Assembly: GCA_964593705.1 (NCBI GenBank)
Contig: CAZQIV010000071.1
Location: 1 to 34,432, forward strand
Reading direction: 5' to 3'
Length of the DNA: 34,432 nucleotides
From: SABY01 sp964593705
Lineage (GTDB): Bacteria; Bacteroidota; Bacteroidia; Bacteroidales; 4484-276
The position numbers were made by a program, and so were the translations under genes. This document shows positions 1-6,865 of the stretch, in pieces (position 1 is the first letter of the stretch; each line of letters begins with the position of its first letter). The notes beneath the pieces are model-generated. The model was given only the letters and a program-made list of their open reading frames with translations. It was not told the DNA's origin and searched no databases.

Positions 1-89
1 TGTTGCATTAAATGCTTCTTACGTTTTTATTGATGGCTAAACTTAATGGCATTAGTTTTAACCCGGGGGTTAATGGATTGGAAATACTC

Positions 90-134
90 CCCCCGCGATT
101 TCGCCACGCCGCAGGCGTGGCGAAATCGCGGGGG
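90..134. repeat. Perfect 21-bp hairpin followed by a T-run
   Basis: The arms at 90-110 and 114-134 are perfect reverse complements with a 3-nt loop (GCA), and TTTTT follows directly. It could act as a rho-independent terminator for a gene left of the window, or be a palindromic intergenic repeat. The long GC-rich stem in an AT-rich context favours an intergenic repeat that also terminates. The rest of 1-292 shows no credible gene. Confidence 0.75.
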
Positions 135-292
135 TTTTTCATCCTTCAATTCAATCCCTGCCCTAAAGGACAGGGCTATTGATAATTCAATAAACGCAGT
201 AAAAAGACGAACACTGATTACTCCTTGTCTTTAACATCTGTTTGTTTTGGTATTTACATTATTTTCGCACTTATTCACCAAAACAATATTTT

Positions 293-670
293 ATGAATTT
301 TCTTGGAAACCTTATCTGGTTGCTCTTTGGTGGAATAATCATTGCCATCGAATATTTTGTAGCCAGCCTTTTATTGATGATTACTATTATCGGTATTCCC
401 TTTGGCATCCAAACCTTTAAACTTGGATTGCTGGCGCTTTGGCCTTTTGGCAGTACAACCGTCCAGCGGCCTGCAACAACCGGCTGTTTATCTACCCTGA
501 TGAATATTATTTGGATATTTATTGGTGGAATTTGGATCGCGGCAAGCCATTTTGTATTTGGAATTTTACTCTTCATAACCATCCTTGGAATCCCTTTTGC
601 CCGTCAACATTTTAAGCTGGCCGGCCTGGCGCTTACACCTTTTGGAAGGGACATCGTGCCGGTGAGATAG
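293..670 (+). CDS. YccF domain inner-membrane protein
   Basis: A 125-residue hydrophobic protein made of two similar halves (about residues 1-52 and 63-120). Each half has a glycine-containing transmembrane segment, a second hydrophobic segment ending in a GIPF motif, then a conserved stretch ending in PFG. This internal duplication is the mark of the YccF family (PF03733; E. coli YccF is about 148 aa), small inner-membrane proteins of unknown function. The reading frame is open upstream to a TTG at 242, but the ATG at 293 puts the first YccF repeat at the N-terminus and is preferred. It stands alone. Its TAG stop lies inside the first unit of the AG-rich tandem repeat that follows. Confidence 0.85.
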   Translation: MNFLGNLIWLLFGGIIIAIEYFVASLLLMITIIGIPFGIQTFKLGLLALWPFGSTTVQRPATTGCLSTLMNIIWIFIGGIWIAASHFVFGILLFITILGIPFARQHFKLAGLALTPFGRDIVPVR

Positions 671-815
671 GAGAGGAGAGATAGGAGAGGAGAGATGGGA
701 GAGGAGAGATGGGAGAGGAGAGATGGGAGAGGAGAGATGGGAGATGAGAGTTGAGAAGGTTGAGAAGGTTGAGAGGGTTGAGAGTTGAGGGGGTTGAGAA
801 GGTTGAGGGTTAAAA
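667..815. repeat. AG-rich tandem repeats (14-bp units, then 9-bp units)
   Basis: Six consecutive 14-bp units run from 667 to 750. The first two read ATAGGAGAGGAGAG, the next three ATGGGAGAGGAGAG, and the last differs by one base. They are followed by degenerate 9-bp units of the type GTTGAGAAG to about 815. The strand asymmetry (almost no C or T in the first block) is striking. The first unit contains the yccF stop codon. No ORF is supported here. Confidence 0.9.
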
Positions 816-835
816 GTTCTTAGAGTTTAAAGTCC

Positions 836-916
836 CGAAAAGTAGAAAATTTTCTCCAAAGGAGTCCTTCGGACAATTTTCGTTACTTTTCGAGGATGCC
901 CGGGCTCTGCCCGGCA
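836..916. repeat. Imperfect intergenic hairpins
   Basis: CGAAAAGTA (836-844) pairs with TACTTTTCG (884-892), and AAAATT (846-851) with AATTTT (875-880). Two small hairpins lie inside (CTCC/GGAG at 854-864 and GTCC/GGAC at 864-874). A further GC-rich hairpin, TGCCCGGGC/GCCCGGCA, follows at 897-916. This looks like a mobile palindromic intergenic repeat, not a gene. Confidence 0.6.
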
Positions 917-921
917 TTAAA

Positions 922-967
922 AGTTCATAGAGTTAAGAGTTCAAAGAGTTAAGAGTTCATAGAGTTT
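922..967. repeat. 16-bp tandem repeat, about three units
   Basis: AGTTCATAGAGTTAAG at 922-937, the same with one change at 938-953, and a 14-bp partial copy at 954-967. It continues the simple-sequence character of the region after yccF. From 968 to 1100 I see nothing further. Confidence 0.8.
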
Positions 968-1100
968 GGGATTAATGATTGCTATTAATTCTTGAATTTT
1001 TCTTAACTCCATTGAATTGTTTAACCAGCACCTAAGGATTCGTTATTGAATAACTTGATGTTATAGAGGTTCTATTCTATCTTTTTATCCATGAAAATAG

Positions 1101-1130
1101 ATACCTCTCCGCCAGTTGGCGGAGAGGTAT
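1101..1130. repeat. Perfect inverted repeat, 14-bp arms
   Basis: ATACCTCTCCGCCA (1101-1114) pairs exactly with 1117-1130 across a 2-nt centre. The core, GCCAGTTGGC flanked by CCTCC-like bases, recurs reversed at 2079-2094, so it belongs to a small palindromic repeat family in this genome. Confidence 0.8.
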
Positions 1131-1240
1131 GACTGGTTTGTGTAAGAAGTTGGAGTGCTGGCTGCCGGAGAGACATCTATTGCAATGAGTCACGTTATTT
1201 CATGACAATTGCTAAATTCACCAATTTCCTGTAAATTTTT

Positions 1241-1248
1241 TATGTTTG
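1241..1248 (+). promoter_or_regulatory. Candidate -7 promoter element for the DtxR-type regulator
   Basis: TATGTTTG matches the Bacteroidota -7 consensus TAnnTTTG and lies 20 bp before the start codon at 1269. The -33 element is not clear. No TTAAG-type operator like those at 2185 and 2241 is visible here, so there is no sequence sign of autoregulation. Confidence 0.5.
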
Positions 1249-1268
1249 ATTTTCAAAACCGATAATTC

Positions 1269-1916
1269 ATGGCTTCCATTTCTATCGAAGACTTTCTGAA
1301 AAACGTCTATATGTTAATTAATCTTGGCGACAAGGCGAATACGAGTAAGCTGGCGCGGAGGTTAAATGTCAGCAATGCTGCAATTACTGACATGTCAAGA
1401 AAATTGGCCTTCCAAAATTTAATTAATTACGAAAAGTATCGCGATATTACCCTTACCACCGAAGGTGAAAAAATTGCACTAAGTGTAATACGCCGACACA
1501 GGCTTTGGGAGGTCTTTTTGAATGAAGTCCTGGAAATCCCATGGGAAAAAGTACACGATGAGGCCGAGCGTCTCGAACATCAAACCTCCGATTACCTGAT
1601 TAACGAAATGGATAAATTCCTGGAATACCCCAAAATTGATCCTCATGGTGACCCCATTCCAGATGAATCGGGATATTTTGCAAAACAAAATCTGACAAGA
1701 TTAACTGAAGTAACTACTCCTGTAAAAGTCAGGCTTGAGCGCATTGTTGAGCACACCGGTGTTGCCATAGAATTTTTGAATAGCATAAACTGTGGCATTG
1801 GTCAGGAAATAAATGTTGGAATTATCGATAAAAAAATCAGAAAGGTGTTTTTAACCATTTCAGGAGATGATGTCATCATGCCTTTTGAAGTGGCTGAAAA
1901 TCTATTTGTGAAATAG
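1269..1916 (+). CDS. DtxR/MntR-family metal-dependent transcriptional regulator
   Basis: The 215-residue protein has an N-terminal winged helix (about 5-66; recognition region around residues 34-46), a dimerisation and metal-binding region (about 70-140), and a C-terminal FeoA/SH3-like domain (about 147-213). Visible metal-ligand positions by comparison with B. subtilis MntR are Asp8, His77, Glu100, Glu103 and His104. The DtxR-type PHGxPIP motif is at 125-131. MntR Glu11 is replaced by Lys11. The length matches long-form DtxR/IdeR/TroR regulators, not the short 142-aa MntR. It lies upstream of an outer-membrane protein with two candidate operators and a TroABCD-like importer, so control of manganese, iron or zinc uptake is likely. 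Which metal it senses cannot be read from the sequence. Confidence 0.9.
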   Translation: MASISIEDFLKNVYMLINLGDKANTSKLARRLNVSNAAITDMSRKLAFQNLINYEKYRDITLTTEGEKIALSVIRRHRLWEVFLNEVLEIPWEKVHDEAERLEHQTSDYLINEMDKFLEYPKIDPHGDPIPDESGYFAKQNLTRLTEVTTPVKVRLERIVEHTGVAIEFLNSINCGIGQEINVGIIDKKIRKVFLTISGDDVIMPFEVAENLFVK

Positions 1917-1970
1917 GGACATTTACTTTTTATTTTTACTAATGACAACTATTTGTAAGGTGTTAAAAAA

Positions 1971-2115
1971 CAGAACCCCACCTTGCTTGCCTCGCTGTGA
2001 AGCGGGTCTCAGTCCCCGACCCATCGGGGAAGTTTTGTGGGGAGAAATCTATTCCTTTGTCATTTCACTTTGAGGCATCCGCCAACTGGCGGAGGCTTGG
2101 GACTGGAAATGACAA
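1971..2115. repeat. Palindromic intergenic repeats between regulator and barrel gene
   Basis: TTGTCATTTC (2057-2066) and GAAATGACAA (2106-2115) are perfect inverted arms around a core palindrome CCGCCAACTGGCGG (2079-2092). Just upstream, CCCCGA/TCGGGG forms another small hairpin within about 2015-2031. The core matches the repeat at 1101-1130. The remaining bases of the 351-bp gap are AT-rich and lead into the operator and promoter region. Confidence 0.7.
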
Positions 2116-2184
2116 TTCTCCATTCAATATCAATGAATTATTATGGTTTTAATTGAATGGATTGATGAAGTAAATGAATAAATG

Positions 2185-2198
2185 TTAAGCTTACTTAA
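2185..2198. promoter_or_regulatory. Candidate DtxR-type operator, upstream copy
   Basis: TTAAGCTTACTTAA has inverted half-sites TTAAG and CTTAA separated by 4 bp, a size and symmetry similar to known DtxR/MntR/IdeR boxes. It is followed by AAAATATAT and is nearly identical over about 23 bp to the site at 2241. It lies upstream of the putative -7 element. Confidence 0.6.
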
Positions 2199-2224
2199 AA
2201 AATATATTCCCTTTAAAAAAAACG

Positions 2225-2232
2225 TAGTTTTG
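2225..2232 (+). promoter_or_regulatory. Candidate -7 promoter element of the barrel gene
   Basis: TAGTTTTG matches TAnnTTTG. The downstream operator starts 8 bp after it, where the transcription start is expected, so a bound repressor would cover the start site. Confidence 0.55.
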
Positions 2233-2240
2233 CAAAAAAG

Positions 2241-2254
2241 TTAAGCATACTTAA
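2241..2254. promoter_or_regulatory. Candidate DtxR-type operator, downstream copy
   Basis: TTAAGCATACTTAA keeps the TTAAG-N4-CTTAA architecture of the 2185 copy and differs at one central base. The copies start 56 bp apart. It ends 13 bp before the start codon at 2268. Confidence 0.6.
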
Positions 2255-2267
2255 AAAATATATAAAT

Positions 2268-3053
2268 ATGAAAAGAATAAGGTTTTTAATATTTGGATTA
2301 TTTATTTCCTTTTCCCTTTTTGCACAGCAAGAGGAGGAAGTTTCTGATTTGGTTACCGACAGGCCTGATCAAACAGAATCGGCAGCCATTGTGCCCAAAG
2401 GCCACTTTCAAATGGAAACAGGATTTGTTTTGCAGGGAGACGAAAATGGGAATATGAAAGAACAAAACCTTGGCCTTTTTACTACCCTTTTAAGATATGG
2501 TGTAAACAAGAACTTTGAATTGAGGGTAGGATCGGCATTTTTAAATTCAACACAAGAAATTGATGGAACTGAAACTTCTAATGTTTCCGGGCTTGCCCCA
2601 TTGTTTTTTGGCATAAAATTTAAAATGCTTGATGAAAACGGATGGATGCCGAAAATGGCCTTCTTGGTTACTACTGAATTTCCTAACATAGGAGCCAAGG
2701 AATTCTCGCCCGAATATAATGCAAGCGATATGCGCTTCAATATTGAATATTCGTTAACCGACAGGCTTGGCTTAGGGGTAAATTTGGGATCGAGATGGGA
2801 TGGTTCTTCACCAAAACCCGAAGGAATCTATTCGCTGGTATTTGGTTATGGTGTGACTGAAAAATTGAGTGCGTTCATCGAAAGTTATGGTTTTTTGCCG
2901 CAAGAACAAAAGCCTGACCATCGCTTAGATGCGGGGATTACATTTTTACTCAAAGACAATTTTCAATTGGATGCTTCTGGTGGGATTGGGTTATCAGAAA
3001 TTTCCCCCGACTTTTTTGTCAATGCCGGTTTTAGCTGGAGGCTTCCGAAATGA
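2268..3053 (+). CDS. Predicted outer-membrane beta-barrel transporter (Phenol_MetA_deg-like)
   Basis: A 261-residue protein with a signal peptide (residues 1 to about 20, ending FAQ). The mature start contains the TDRPDQTESAA and PKGHFQMETGF signatures I associate with the Phenol_MetA_deg family (PF13557) of putative outer-membrane transporters. The remainder alternates short amphipathic beta strands with glycine/aspartate turns and ends in a strand (FSWRLPK), as expected of a barrel of about 10-12 strands. Two candidate DtxR-type operators sit in its promoter, which suggests metal-controlled expression and a role in moving a metal or metal complex across the outer membrane. That role is inference. 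The next gene is the importer's binding lipoprotein, but 305 bp of repeats separate them. Confidence 0.75.
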   Translation: MKRIRFLIFGLFISFSLFAQQEEEVSDLVTDRPDQTESAAIVPKGHFQMETGFVLQGDENGNMKEQNLGLFTTLLRYGVNKNFELRVGSAFLNSTQEIDGTETSNVSGLAPLFFGIKFKMLDENGWMPKMAFLVTTEFPNIGAKEFSPEYNASDMRFNIEYSLTDRLGLGVNLGSRWDGSSPKPEGIYSLVFGYGVTEKLSAFIESYGFLPQEQKPDHRLDAGITFLLKDNFQLDASGGIGLSEISPDFFVNAGFSWRLPK

Positions 3054-3058
3054 ACATA

Positions 3059-3227
3059 CTAATTAGTGTCGGTCTATAAACTTGATCTCGACCACGCACC
3101 CCTCTAACTCCCCTGAAGGGGAGAACTCCCCAACGCACTGGTAGCGAGGGGTCTCCCCTTTAGGGGATTAAGGGGTAGCGTGGGCAAAATCAAAAAATAG
3201 TCCACTTTATAGCCGGACACTAATTAG
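3059..3227. mobile_element. MITE-like repeat A, copy 1 (169 bp)
   Basis: Bounded by perfect 12-bp terminal inverted repeats CTAATTAGTGTC / GACACTAATTAG. The inverted similarity extends inward (TCTATAAA against TTTATAG). A copy of the same length and orientation lies at 6697-6865. Internally both copies share AACTCCCCT...AAGGGGAG and CCCCTTTAGGGG palindromes and CAACGCACTGG. No coding capacity, so it is a non-autonomous element. The outer palindrome CTAATTAG could be part of the inverted repeat or a target duplication. Confidence 0.8.
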
Positions 3228-3334
3228 AGGTTTTTCAAAAAGATGACTATTTTAATCCAGGGACAAAAAATTTTCCTGTAGATAAATTCTGCGAAAATCT
3301 ACGTTATCTGCGGGAAACAAGATAAAGTAAACGA
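3228..3334. repeat. Repeat B, copy 1 (degenerate)
   Basis: Directly follows repeat A, in the same order as at 6866. Shared landmarks are GACTATT...ATCC near the left end, the TCTGCGAAAATCT segment (3288-3300) and TTATCTGCGGGAAAC (3304-3318). It is more diverged than copy 2 and has lost much of the stem symmetry. Confidence 0.65.
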
Positions 3335-3358
3335 ATATTAATAAATAGAAATGTAAAG

Positions 3359-4294
3359 ATGAATAAAGTAATAAAATTATTATTTGCAGTGCTGGTTGTA
3401 TTGGGATTTTCATGCAATCAGCCAGGCAATAAAGAAAACGATGGTGGTGATGGTAAACTATCAGTTGTTACAACCACGACAATGATTACCGATCTTGCAA
3501 AACAAATTGGCGGCGATGCTATAAAAGTGCAAGGTCTCATGGGTTCGGGTGTGGATCCGCACCTTTATAAAGCCAGCGAAGGCGATGTGTCGAAATTATA
3601 TACTGCCAACATTATTATTTACAATGGTGTTCATCTCGAAGGGAAGATGGATGATATTCTTAAAAAAATGAATTCCTCATTAAGAAAAACCTACGCCATT
3701 GGGGATGTAATACCCGAACAAAACCTGATTAAGCCCAATGCTGAATATACCCAACACGATCCTCATATTTGGTTCGGTATCGAAAATTGGAAACTCGCTG
3801 CAAAATATGTGGCTAAGATTTTATCAGAAAACGATTCAAAGAATAAAGATTTGTATGCTGCAAATCTGGCAAAGTACATAATCCAGCTTGATGGCTTAAA
3901 AACCTCTGTTACAGAAATGATTGAAAAAGTTCCAATGGATAAAAGGGTTTTGATTACTGCCCATGATGCTTTTGAGTATTTTGGCAAAGCATTTAATTTT
4001 GAAGTGGTGGGCTTGCAGGGAATTAGCACAGTTTCGGAAGCCGGCGCCGCTGATGTAAGGAATCTTGCCGAATTGATTACCAGCCGAAAGATTCCGGCAA
4101 TATTCGTGGAGACTTCGGTTCCTAAAAGAAACATCCAGGCTTTGGAGGCCGCGGTTAATGCAAGGGACTATCATGTTGAAATTGGAGGGGAATTATATTC
4201 GGATGCGCTCGGAACAGCGGGCACCAAGGAAGGGACGTATATTGGAATGTACGAATACAATGTAAAAACCATTGTGGATGCCCTTAGTAGGTAG
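3359..4294 (+). CDS. TroA/MntA-like metal-binding lipoprotein of an ABC importer
   Basis: A 311-residue cluster A-I solute-binding protein (ZnuA family, PF01297) that captures Mn or Zn and delivers it to the permeases. It has a lipoprotein signal peptide with the predicted lipidated Cys19. The expected four metal ligands can be placed at His68 (DPHLY), His136 (HDPHIW), His202 (TAHDAF) and Asp282 (SDALG). His at the third position matches T. pallidum TroA rather than the Glu of strictly Mn-binding PsaA/MntC. No His-rich loop is present, unlike most ZnuA proteins. Mixed Zn/Mn specificity is therefore possible. No operator of the 2185/2241 type was found upstream; repeats A and B occupy its upstream region. 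Confidence 0.93.
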   Translation: MNKVIKLLFAVLVVLGFSCNQPGNKENDGGDGKLSVVTTTTMITDLAKQIGGDAIKVQGLMGSGVDPHLYKASEGDVSKLYTANIIIYNGVHLEGKMDDILKKMNSSLRKTYAIGDVIPEQNLIKPNAEYTQHDPHIWFGIENWKLAAKYVAKILSENDSKNKDLYAANLAKYIIQLDGLKTSVTEMIEKVPMDKRVLITAHDAFEYFGKAFNFEVVGLQGISTVSEAGAADVRNLAELITSRKIPAIFVETSVPKRNIQALEAAVNARDYHVEIGGELYSDALGTAGTKEGTYIGMYEYNVKTIVDALSR

Positions 4295-4299
4295 TCCGC

Positions 4300-4438
4300 A
4301 GTAGGCAGTCCACTCGCACCGTGCAAGTCCATAAGATGGGAATTTTAGTAAGGCGTATTTACATAATGAAACACCTTTTAGCTGTGCCAGTTCGGATGAA
4401 AAAGCCGAACCCGGGAAGGGAGGTCAACCACCGGAAGC
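4300..4438 (+). other. Possible structured RNA or retroelement remnant
   Basis: A GC-richer island in an AT-rich gap. It contains GTGCAAGTCC (4321-4330) and a hairpin GTTCGG/CCGAAC with an A-rich loop at 4390-4410, followed by CCCGGGAAGGGAGG. The wording recalls group II intron domain fragments, but I could not identify domain V or any reverse-transcriptase coding sequence. It lies directly after the binding-protein stop codon. Confidence 0.25.
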
Positions 4439-4770
4439 GTCCCGATAGCTATCAGTGATTTTTTCACACTATATTAGTTTAGTGATTTAATTGTAAAATA
4501 CTAATCTGTAAAATTTTAAATACCCAATTACTAATATTATTAATGGCAATGAATAATGTTGATGATGTTTTTTTGTGAACCTTTGTGGCTCTGTGCCTCT
4601 GTGGTTTACATTTTGACCACGAAGTCACGAAGTCACAGAGACACAAAGTAAAATAACGCCGCCATAATTAATTTTATAGATTAAAATGATATGTTTAAGT
4701 AAAACTGCATGTTACAATTTTTAATACGAAAATCAAAGTTCAATATAAAATCGCTGATAGCTATCGGGAC
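4439..4770. repeat. Segment bounded by a 17-bp perfect inverted repeat
   Basis: GTCCCGATAGCTATCAG (4439-4455) is the exact reverse complement of 4754-4770. With one mismatch the match extends to 24 bp. A further inverted pair lies outside: AGTCCGCAGT (4293-4302) and ACTGCGGACT (4769-4778). The interior is AT-rich, has no ORF of note and holds the hairpin at 4581-4648. The arms may be two oppositely oriented copies of a small repeat, or the ends of a relic element. Confidence 0.6.
4581..4648. repeat. Imperfect palindrome built of CTTTGTG/CTTCGTG-like units
   Basis: The left arm 4581-4606 (CTTTGTGGCTCTGTGCC...) pairs imperfectly with the right arm 4616-4648 (ACCACGAAGTCACGAAG...ACACAAAG). The right arm has one extra unit of about 8 bp. 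Palindromes of this wording are scattered in intergenic regions of many environmental bacteria. No function is visible. Confidence 0.7.
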
Positions 4771-4801
4771 TGCGGACTGAAAAATTATTGAGCCTTTCGA
4801 C

Positions 4802-4809
4802 TAAATTTG
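4802..4809 (+). promoter_or_regulatory. Candidate -7 element for the ATPase-permease genes
   Basis: TAAATTTG matches TAnnTTTG, 39 bp before the ATPase start codon. Together with the 554-bp gap after the binding-protein gene, it suggests the ATPase and first permease have their own promoter. No TTAAG-type operator was found between 4680 and 4848. Confidence 0.5.
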
Positions 4810-4848
4810 CAGTAATACCTTTTTTTTATCGATAAAAATAAAAACTAA

Positions 4849-5577
4849 ATGTCAAAATTAGCCATCGAAATAAATGACCTCACTGTCGCCTACAACTATA
4901 AGCCTGTACTTTGGGACATCGATCTCGAAGTTCCGGAAGGCGTTATGATGGCCATTGTTGGGCCAAACGGTGCAGGTAAGTCAACCCTTATTAAAGGGAT
5001 TCTTGAAATTGTAAAACCCCTGGCCGGAGAAGTAAAACTATTGGGACAACCTTATCATAAAGTTAGAACCCAAATTGGTTATGTGCCGCAGAAAGGTAGT
5101 GTTGACTGGGATTTTCCGACCACGGTGAAAGATGTGGTGCTCATGGGCACTTATGGAAAGCTTGGGTGGATAAAAAGGCCGGGGAGCAAAGAGAAGGCAC
5201 TTGCCGACAAGGCTATCGAAAAAGTAGGACTTAGCGATTTCTCCAAACGACAAATTAGTCAGTTATCAGGCGGGCAGCAACAACGGGTTTTTCTTGCCAG
5301 GGCATTGGTGCAGGAAGCCGATGTGTATTTTATGGATGAGCCTTTCCAGGGCGTTGATGTTACCACCGAAAAAGCCATTGTAAATATTTTAAAAGAATTG
5401 AAAAATACCGGAAAAACCGTGATTGTAGTCCACCACGACCTGCAAACGGTTACCGAATATTTCGACTGGGTAACATTCTTGAATGTCAGACGGATTGCCT
5501 CGGGGCCGGTAAACAAAATTTTTAACAACCTTAACCTTGAACTTACTTATGGTTCTAAATTTGCCCTCACCGATTAA
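4849..5577 (+). CDS. Mn/Zn-type ABC importer ATPase (MntB/TroB/ZnuC-like)
   Basis: The 242-residue ABC ATPase energises metal import at the cytoplasmic face. Motifs in order are Walker A GPNGAGKST (38-46), Q-loop Gln81, signature LSGGQ (139-143), Walker B VYFMDEP (159-165, catalytic Glu164), and H-loop His at 195/196 in VVHHDL. All catalytic residues are present. The length and the DWDFPTTVxDVVLMG segment fit the manganese/zinc importer ATPase subfamily. The stop codon is 2 bp before the start of the first permease, so the two are co-transcribed and probably translationally coupled. Confidence 0.95.
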   Translation: MSKLAIEINDLTVAYNYKPVLWDIDLEVPEGVMMAIVGPNGAGKSTLIKGILEIVKPLAGEVKLLGQPYHKVRTQIGYVPQKGSVDWDFPTTVKDVVLMGTYGKLGWIKRPGSKEKALADKAIEKVGLSDFSKRQISQLSGGQQQRVFLARALVQEADVYFMDEPFQGVDVTTEKAIVNILKELKNTGKTVIVVHHDLQTVTEYFDWVTFLNVRRIASGPVNKIFNNLNLELTYGSKFALTD

Positions 5578-5579
5578 CT

Positions 5580-6704
5580 ATGGATTTATATAATTTCTTT
5601 ATTGATCTTTTTACTGATTACACCACCCAAACCATTGGACTTGGAACCGCTGTGCTTGGACTGATGAGTGGTGTACTTGGGGTTTATGCCATTCTGCGTA
5701 AGCAAAGCCTTTTGGGCGATGCCGTTGCACACTCTGCATTGCCCGGTATTGCGCTTGCTTTTTTGCTAACAGGAACCAAGAATACTTTATTCATTTTTGC
5801 AGGTGCAGCTTTTGCAGGCTGGCTGGCTACTTTTTGGATTGGCGCTATAATTAAAAATACCAGGATAAAAAGTGATGCTGCCCTGGCGATTGTTTTGTCT
5901 GTTTTTTTTGGTTTTGGTTTGGTGTTACTAACTTTCATTCAACGTATTGAAAACGCCAACCAGGCCGGCCTCGAAACTTATCTTTTCGGGCAGGCAGCTA
6001 CTTTGCTTCAGCAGGATGTGATTACTATGGCCATGATTGCACTTTTTTCGTTGATCGTGGTTGTGTTGTTATGGAAAGAATTTAAACTGTTTTCGTTTGA
6101 TGAACAATATGCAAAAACCCTGGGCTTTAATACAAGATTTCTTGATTTTGCCATCAATACATTGATTGTACTTGCCATTGTAATAGGACTTCAAACGGTA
6201 GGGGTAATATTGATGAGCGCACTATTAATAGCCCCGGCTGCTGCTGCCCGGCAATGGACTAACCGTTTAAGTGGTGTTGTTGTCCTTTCGGCATTGTTTG
6301 GAATACTGTCGGGGGTTGTGGGCACAGGAATTTCAAGTGTTGGTAATAACCTGTCAACCGGGCCGGTTATTGTGCTGGTATCTATCGTAATCGTACTAAT
6401 ATCTTTTGTATTTGCCCCCGGGAGAGGATGGTTGGCAAAATTGATTGGGAAACAAAAAAATCGCCAATCTTTAGCTGTAAGCAAATTGCTGGAGGGGCTT
6501 TACCAAACCTGCATTACGCATCAAAATGTAAAACATCAGCACTCGCTTAATATTATAAAAGCATTGCCCGGCTACAACAAAAAAACACTACTGACATTGA
6601 AAAATGATGGTTTAATAGATTTTACCACAGAAACTGAATGGTGTCTTACCGATAAAGGATTATTTATGGCAAAGAAACATTCAGGCAATGGAGGGGCTAA
6701 TTAG
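5580..6704 (+). CDS. ABC-3 family metal permease 1 with C-terminal winged-helix-like domain
   Basis: The 374-residue protein begins with an ABC-3 permease domain (PF00950; about residues 1-285, eight or so hydrophobic segments). It has the conserved DAVAHSALPG stretch (Asp47, His51), the KTLGFN coupling region (about 179-184) and an FAPGRG end. About 80 residues follow (293-370) that are soluble and resemble a winged helix: helices, an LLTLKNDGLIDF recognition-like region, and a CLTDKG wing like the TTEG of the DtxR-type regulator at 1269. Ordinary family members stop near 270-300 residues. The stop codon TAG lies inside the terminal inverted repeat of repeat A copy 2, so insertion may have reset the C-terminus. 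Confidence 0.93.
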   Translation: MDLYNFFIDLFTDYTTQTIGLGTAVLGLMSGVLGVYAILRKQSLLGDAVAHSALPGIALAFLLTGTKNTLFIFAGAAFAGWLATFWIGAIIKNTRIKSDAALAIVLSVFFGFGLVLLTFIQRIENANQAGLETYLFGQAATLLQQDVITMAMIALFSLIVVVLLWKEFKLFSFDEQYAKTLGFNTRFLDFAINTLIVLAIVIGLQTVGVILMSALLIAPAAAARQWTNRLSGVVVLSALFGILSGVVGTGISSVGNNLSTGPVIVLVSIVIVLISFVFAPGRGWLAKLIGKQKNRQSLAVSKLLEGLYQTCITHQNVKHQHSLNIIKALPGYNKKTLLTLKNDGLIDFTTETEWCLTDKGLFMAKKHSGNGGAN

Positions 6705-6865
6705 TGTCCATCTATAAACTCATATTCCGCCCCACACCCCTCTAACTCCCCTAAAGGGGAGAACCAGCCAACGCACTGGCAGCGGGGGGTTTCCCCTTTA
6801 GGGGACTAAGGGGTCGTGCAGGCGAAATCAGAAAAGTATCGACTTTATGGATAGACACTAATTAG
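6697..6865. mobile_element. MITE-like repeat A, copy 2 (169 bp)
   Basis: Same length, orientation, terminal inverted repeats (CTAATTAGTGTC / GACACTAATTAG) and internal palindromes as the 3059-3227 copy. The left inverted repeat overlaps the last codons and stop of permease 1. No ORF inside. Confidence 0.8.

Noticed and set aside
46..234. 62-codon ORF at the left edge
   Set aside because: It runs straight through the perfect palindrome at 90-134 and has no recognisable domain or coding character.
667..967. CRISPR array in the repeat region after yccF
   Set aside because: The units are contiguous 14-, 9- and 16-bp tandem repeats without spacers of constant length, and no cas genes are in the window.
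3059..3227. Complete insertion sequence
   Set aside because: Only 169 bp long with no transposase frame. It is at most a non-autonomous element.
3228..3358. DtxR-type operator upstream of the binding-protein gene
   Set aside because: No TTAAG-N4-CTTAA or close variant is present in 3228-3358 or in 4680-4848; only a half-site-like TTTAAGTAAAA near 4695.
4321..4410. Cobalamin riboswitch or tRNA suggested by GTGCAAGTCC and GTTCGG...CCGAAC
   Set aside because: The remaining conserved parts of a B12 box are missing, and there is no cloverleaf or acceptor stem. Kept only as a low-confidence structured segment.
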